In this document: positions 63,807 through 64,000 of the stretch, piece after piece
Position numbering within the stretch: position 1 is the first letter of the stretch
Layout of the letters: each line of letters begins with the position of its first letter
Source of the DNA: Streptomyces tubercidicus
Lineage (GTDB): Bacteria > Actinomycetota > Actinomycetes > Streptomycetales > Streptomycetaceae
Assembly (NCBI RefSeq): GCF_027497495.1
Contig: NZ_CP114205.1
Coordinates: 3,844,001 to 3,908,000 of the forward strand
Reading direction: 5' to 3'
Length of the DNA: 64,000 bases
Made by a program: the position numbers and the translations under genes
Notes under the pieces: generated by a model
Database searches by the model: none
Told to the model about the DNA's origin: nothing
Seen by the model: the letters and a program-made list of their open reading frames with translations, nothing else

Positions 63807-64000
63807 ATGGCCAAGAAGCGCCGTCCCCAGCCCCAGGCCGCAGCATCGAAGATCAAGGACGGCGAGGTGCCGGTCGTCGGCGCCCGTGAGCCCTGCCCGT
63901 GCGGCTCCGGCCGCCGGTACAAGGCCTGTCACGGCCGACAGGCGGCGCACGCCGCCACCGAGCTGGTGCAGCGCCCCTTCGAGGGCCTGCCCGGTGAGTG
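63807..64000 (+). CDS. SEC-C motif protein (DUF5926-type), 3' end outside window
   Basis: ATG 63807 has AGGAG 11 bp upstream. The visible 64 codons contain a basic start ([14 protein letters not shown]) and the SEC-C zinc motif ([16 protein letters not shown]). This start is typical of the DUF5926 proteins conserved in Streptomyces. The frame is open at the window end. Function is unknown. Confidence 0.85.
   Translation, partial: MAKKRRPQPQAAASKIKDGEVPVVGAREPCPCGSGRRYKACHGRQAAHAATELVQRPFEGLPGE

Overview
The window is a chromosomal segment of a streptomycete. GC content is high with strong third-position GC. It carries genes typical of Streptomyces: a pSAM2-type actinomycete integrative and conjugative element (AICE), a subtilisin-inhibitor-like protein, an OsaA/OsaB-type hybrid kinase and regulator pair, an RsbW-like/XRE-DUF5753/DUF397 trio, and many small secreted proteins.

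Region 1 (1 to about 11.8 kb) is the right part of an AICE. It holds two accessory GntR regulators with a run of tightly coupled small ORFs, an HNH nuclease, a Nudix protein resembling the pSAM2 immunity factor Pif, a KorSA-like GntR repressor with palindromic operators, an SCO3933-type protein, the FtsK-like DNA translocase TraSA, small spread proteins, a rolling-circle RepSA, an excisionase and a tyrosine integrase. The integrase ends next to tRNA-Arg(ACG), the attachment site. The left att site is not visible and should lie left of the window.

Region 2 (11.8 to 29 kb) is conserved chromosome: tRNA-Ser(GCT), an SSI-like inhibitor, a 1510-residue PAS pseudokinase with receiver-like domains, an acyl-CoA ligase, an RsbU-type PP2C phosphatase, then osaA (six 276-bp HAMP repeats) and osaB.

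Region 3 (29 to 46.7 kb) is regulatory and metabolic. It includes the RsbW-like/XRE/DUF397 trio, a PIMT-like methyltransferase preceded by a 35-codon peptide ORF (a possible aspartimide-type RiPP locus), a SigE-family sigma factor, a five-gene translationally coupled steroid/acyl-CoA operon, a stand-alone prim-pol, a SAM methyltransferase, a GNAT enzyme and a PepSY protein.

Region 4 (about 45 to 60 kb) is a mobile-DNA graveyard. It has truncated or frameshifted genes (LysM, crystallin-like, Nudix, VOC, XRE regulator), a decayed transposase, an intact IS481 and an intact IS5 element, a TIR-domain protein, orphan genes, two integrase C-terminal relics, and partial copies of tRNA-Arg and tRNA-Ser 3' ends. 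It ends at tRNA-Ser(TGA), so several integrative elements probably arrived and decayed here.

Region 5 (60 to 64 kb) returns to conserved chromosome: HtrA-like protease, glycerophosphodiester phosphodiesterase, RsbW-like ATPase and the start of a SEC-C protein.

All functional calls come from reading motifs by eye. No database search was possible.
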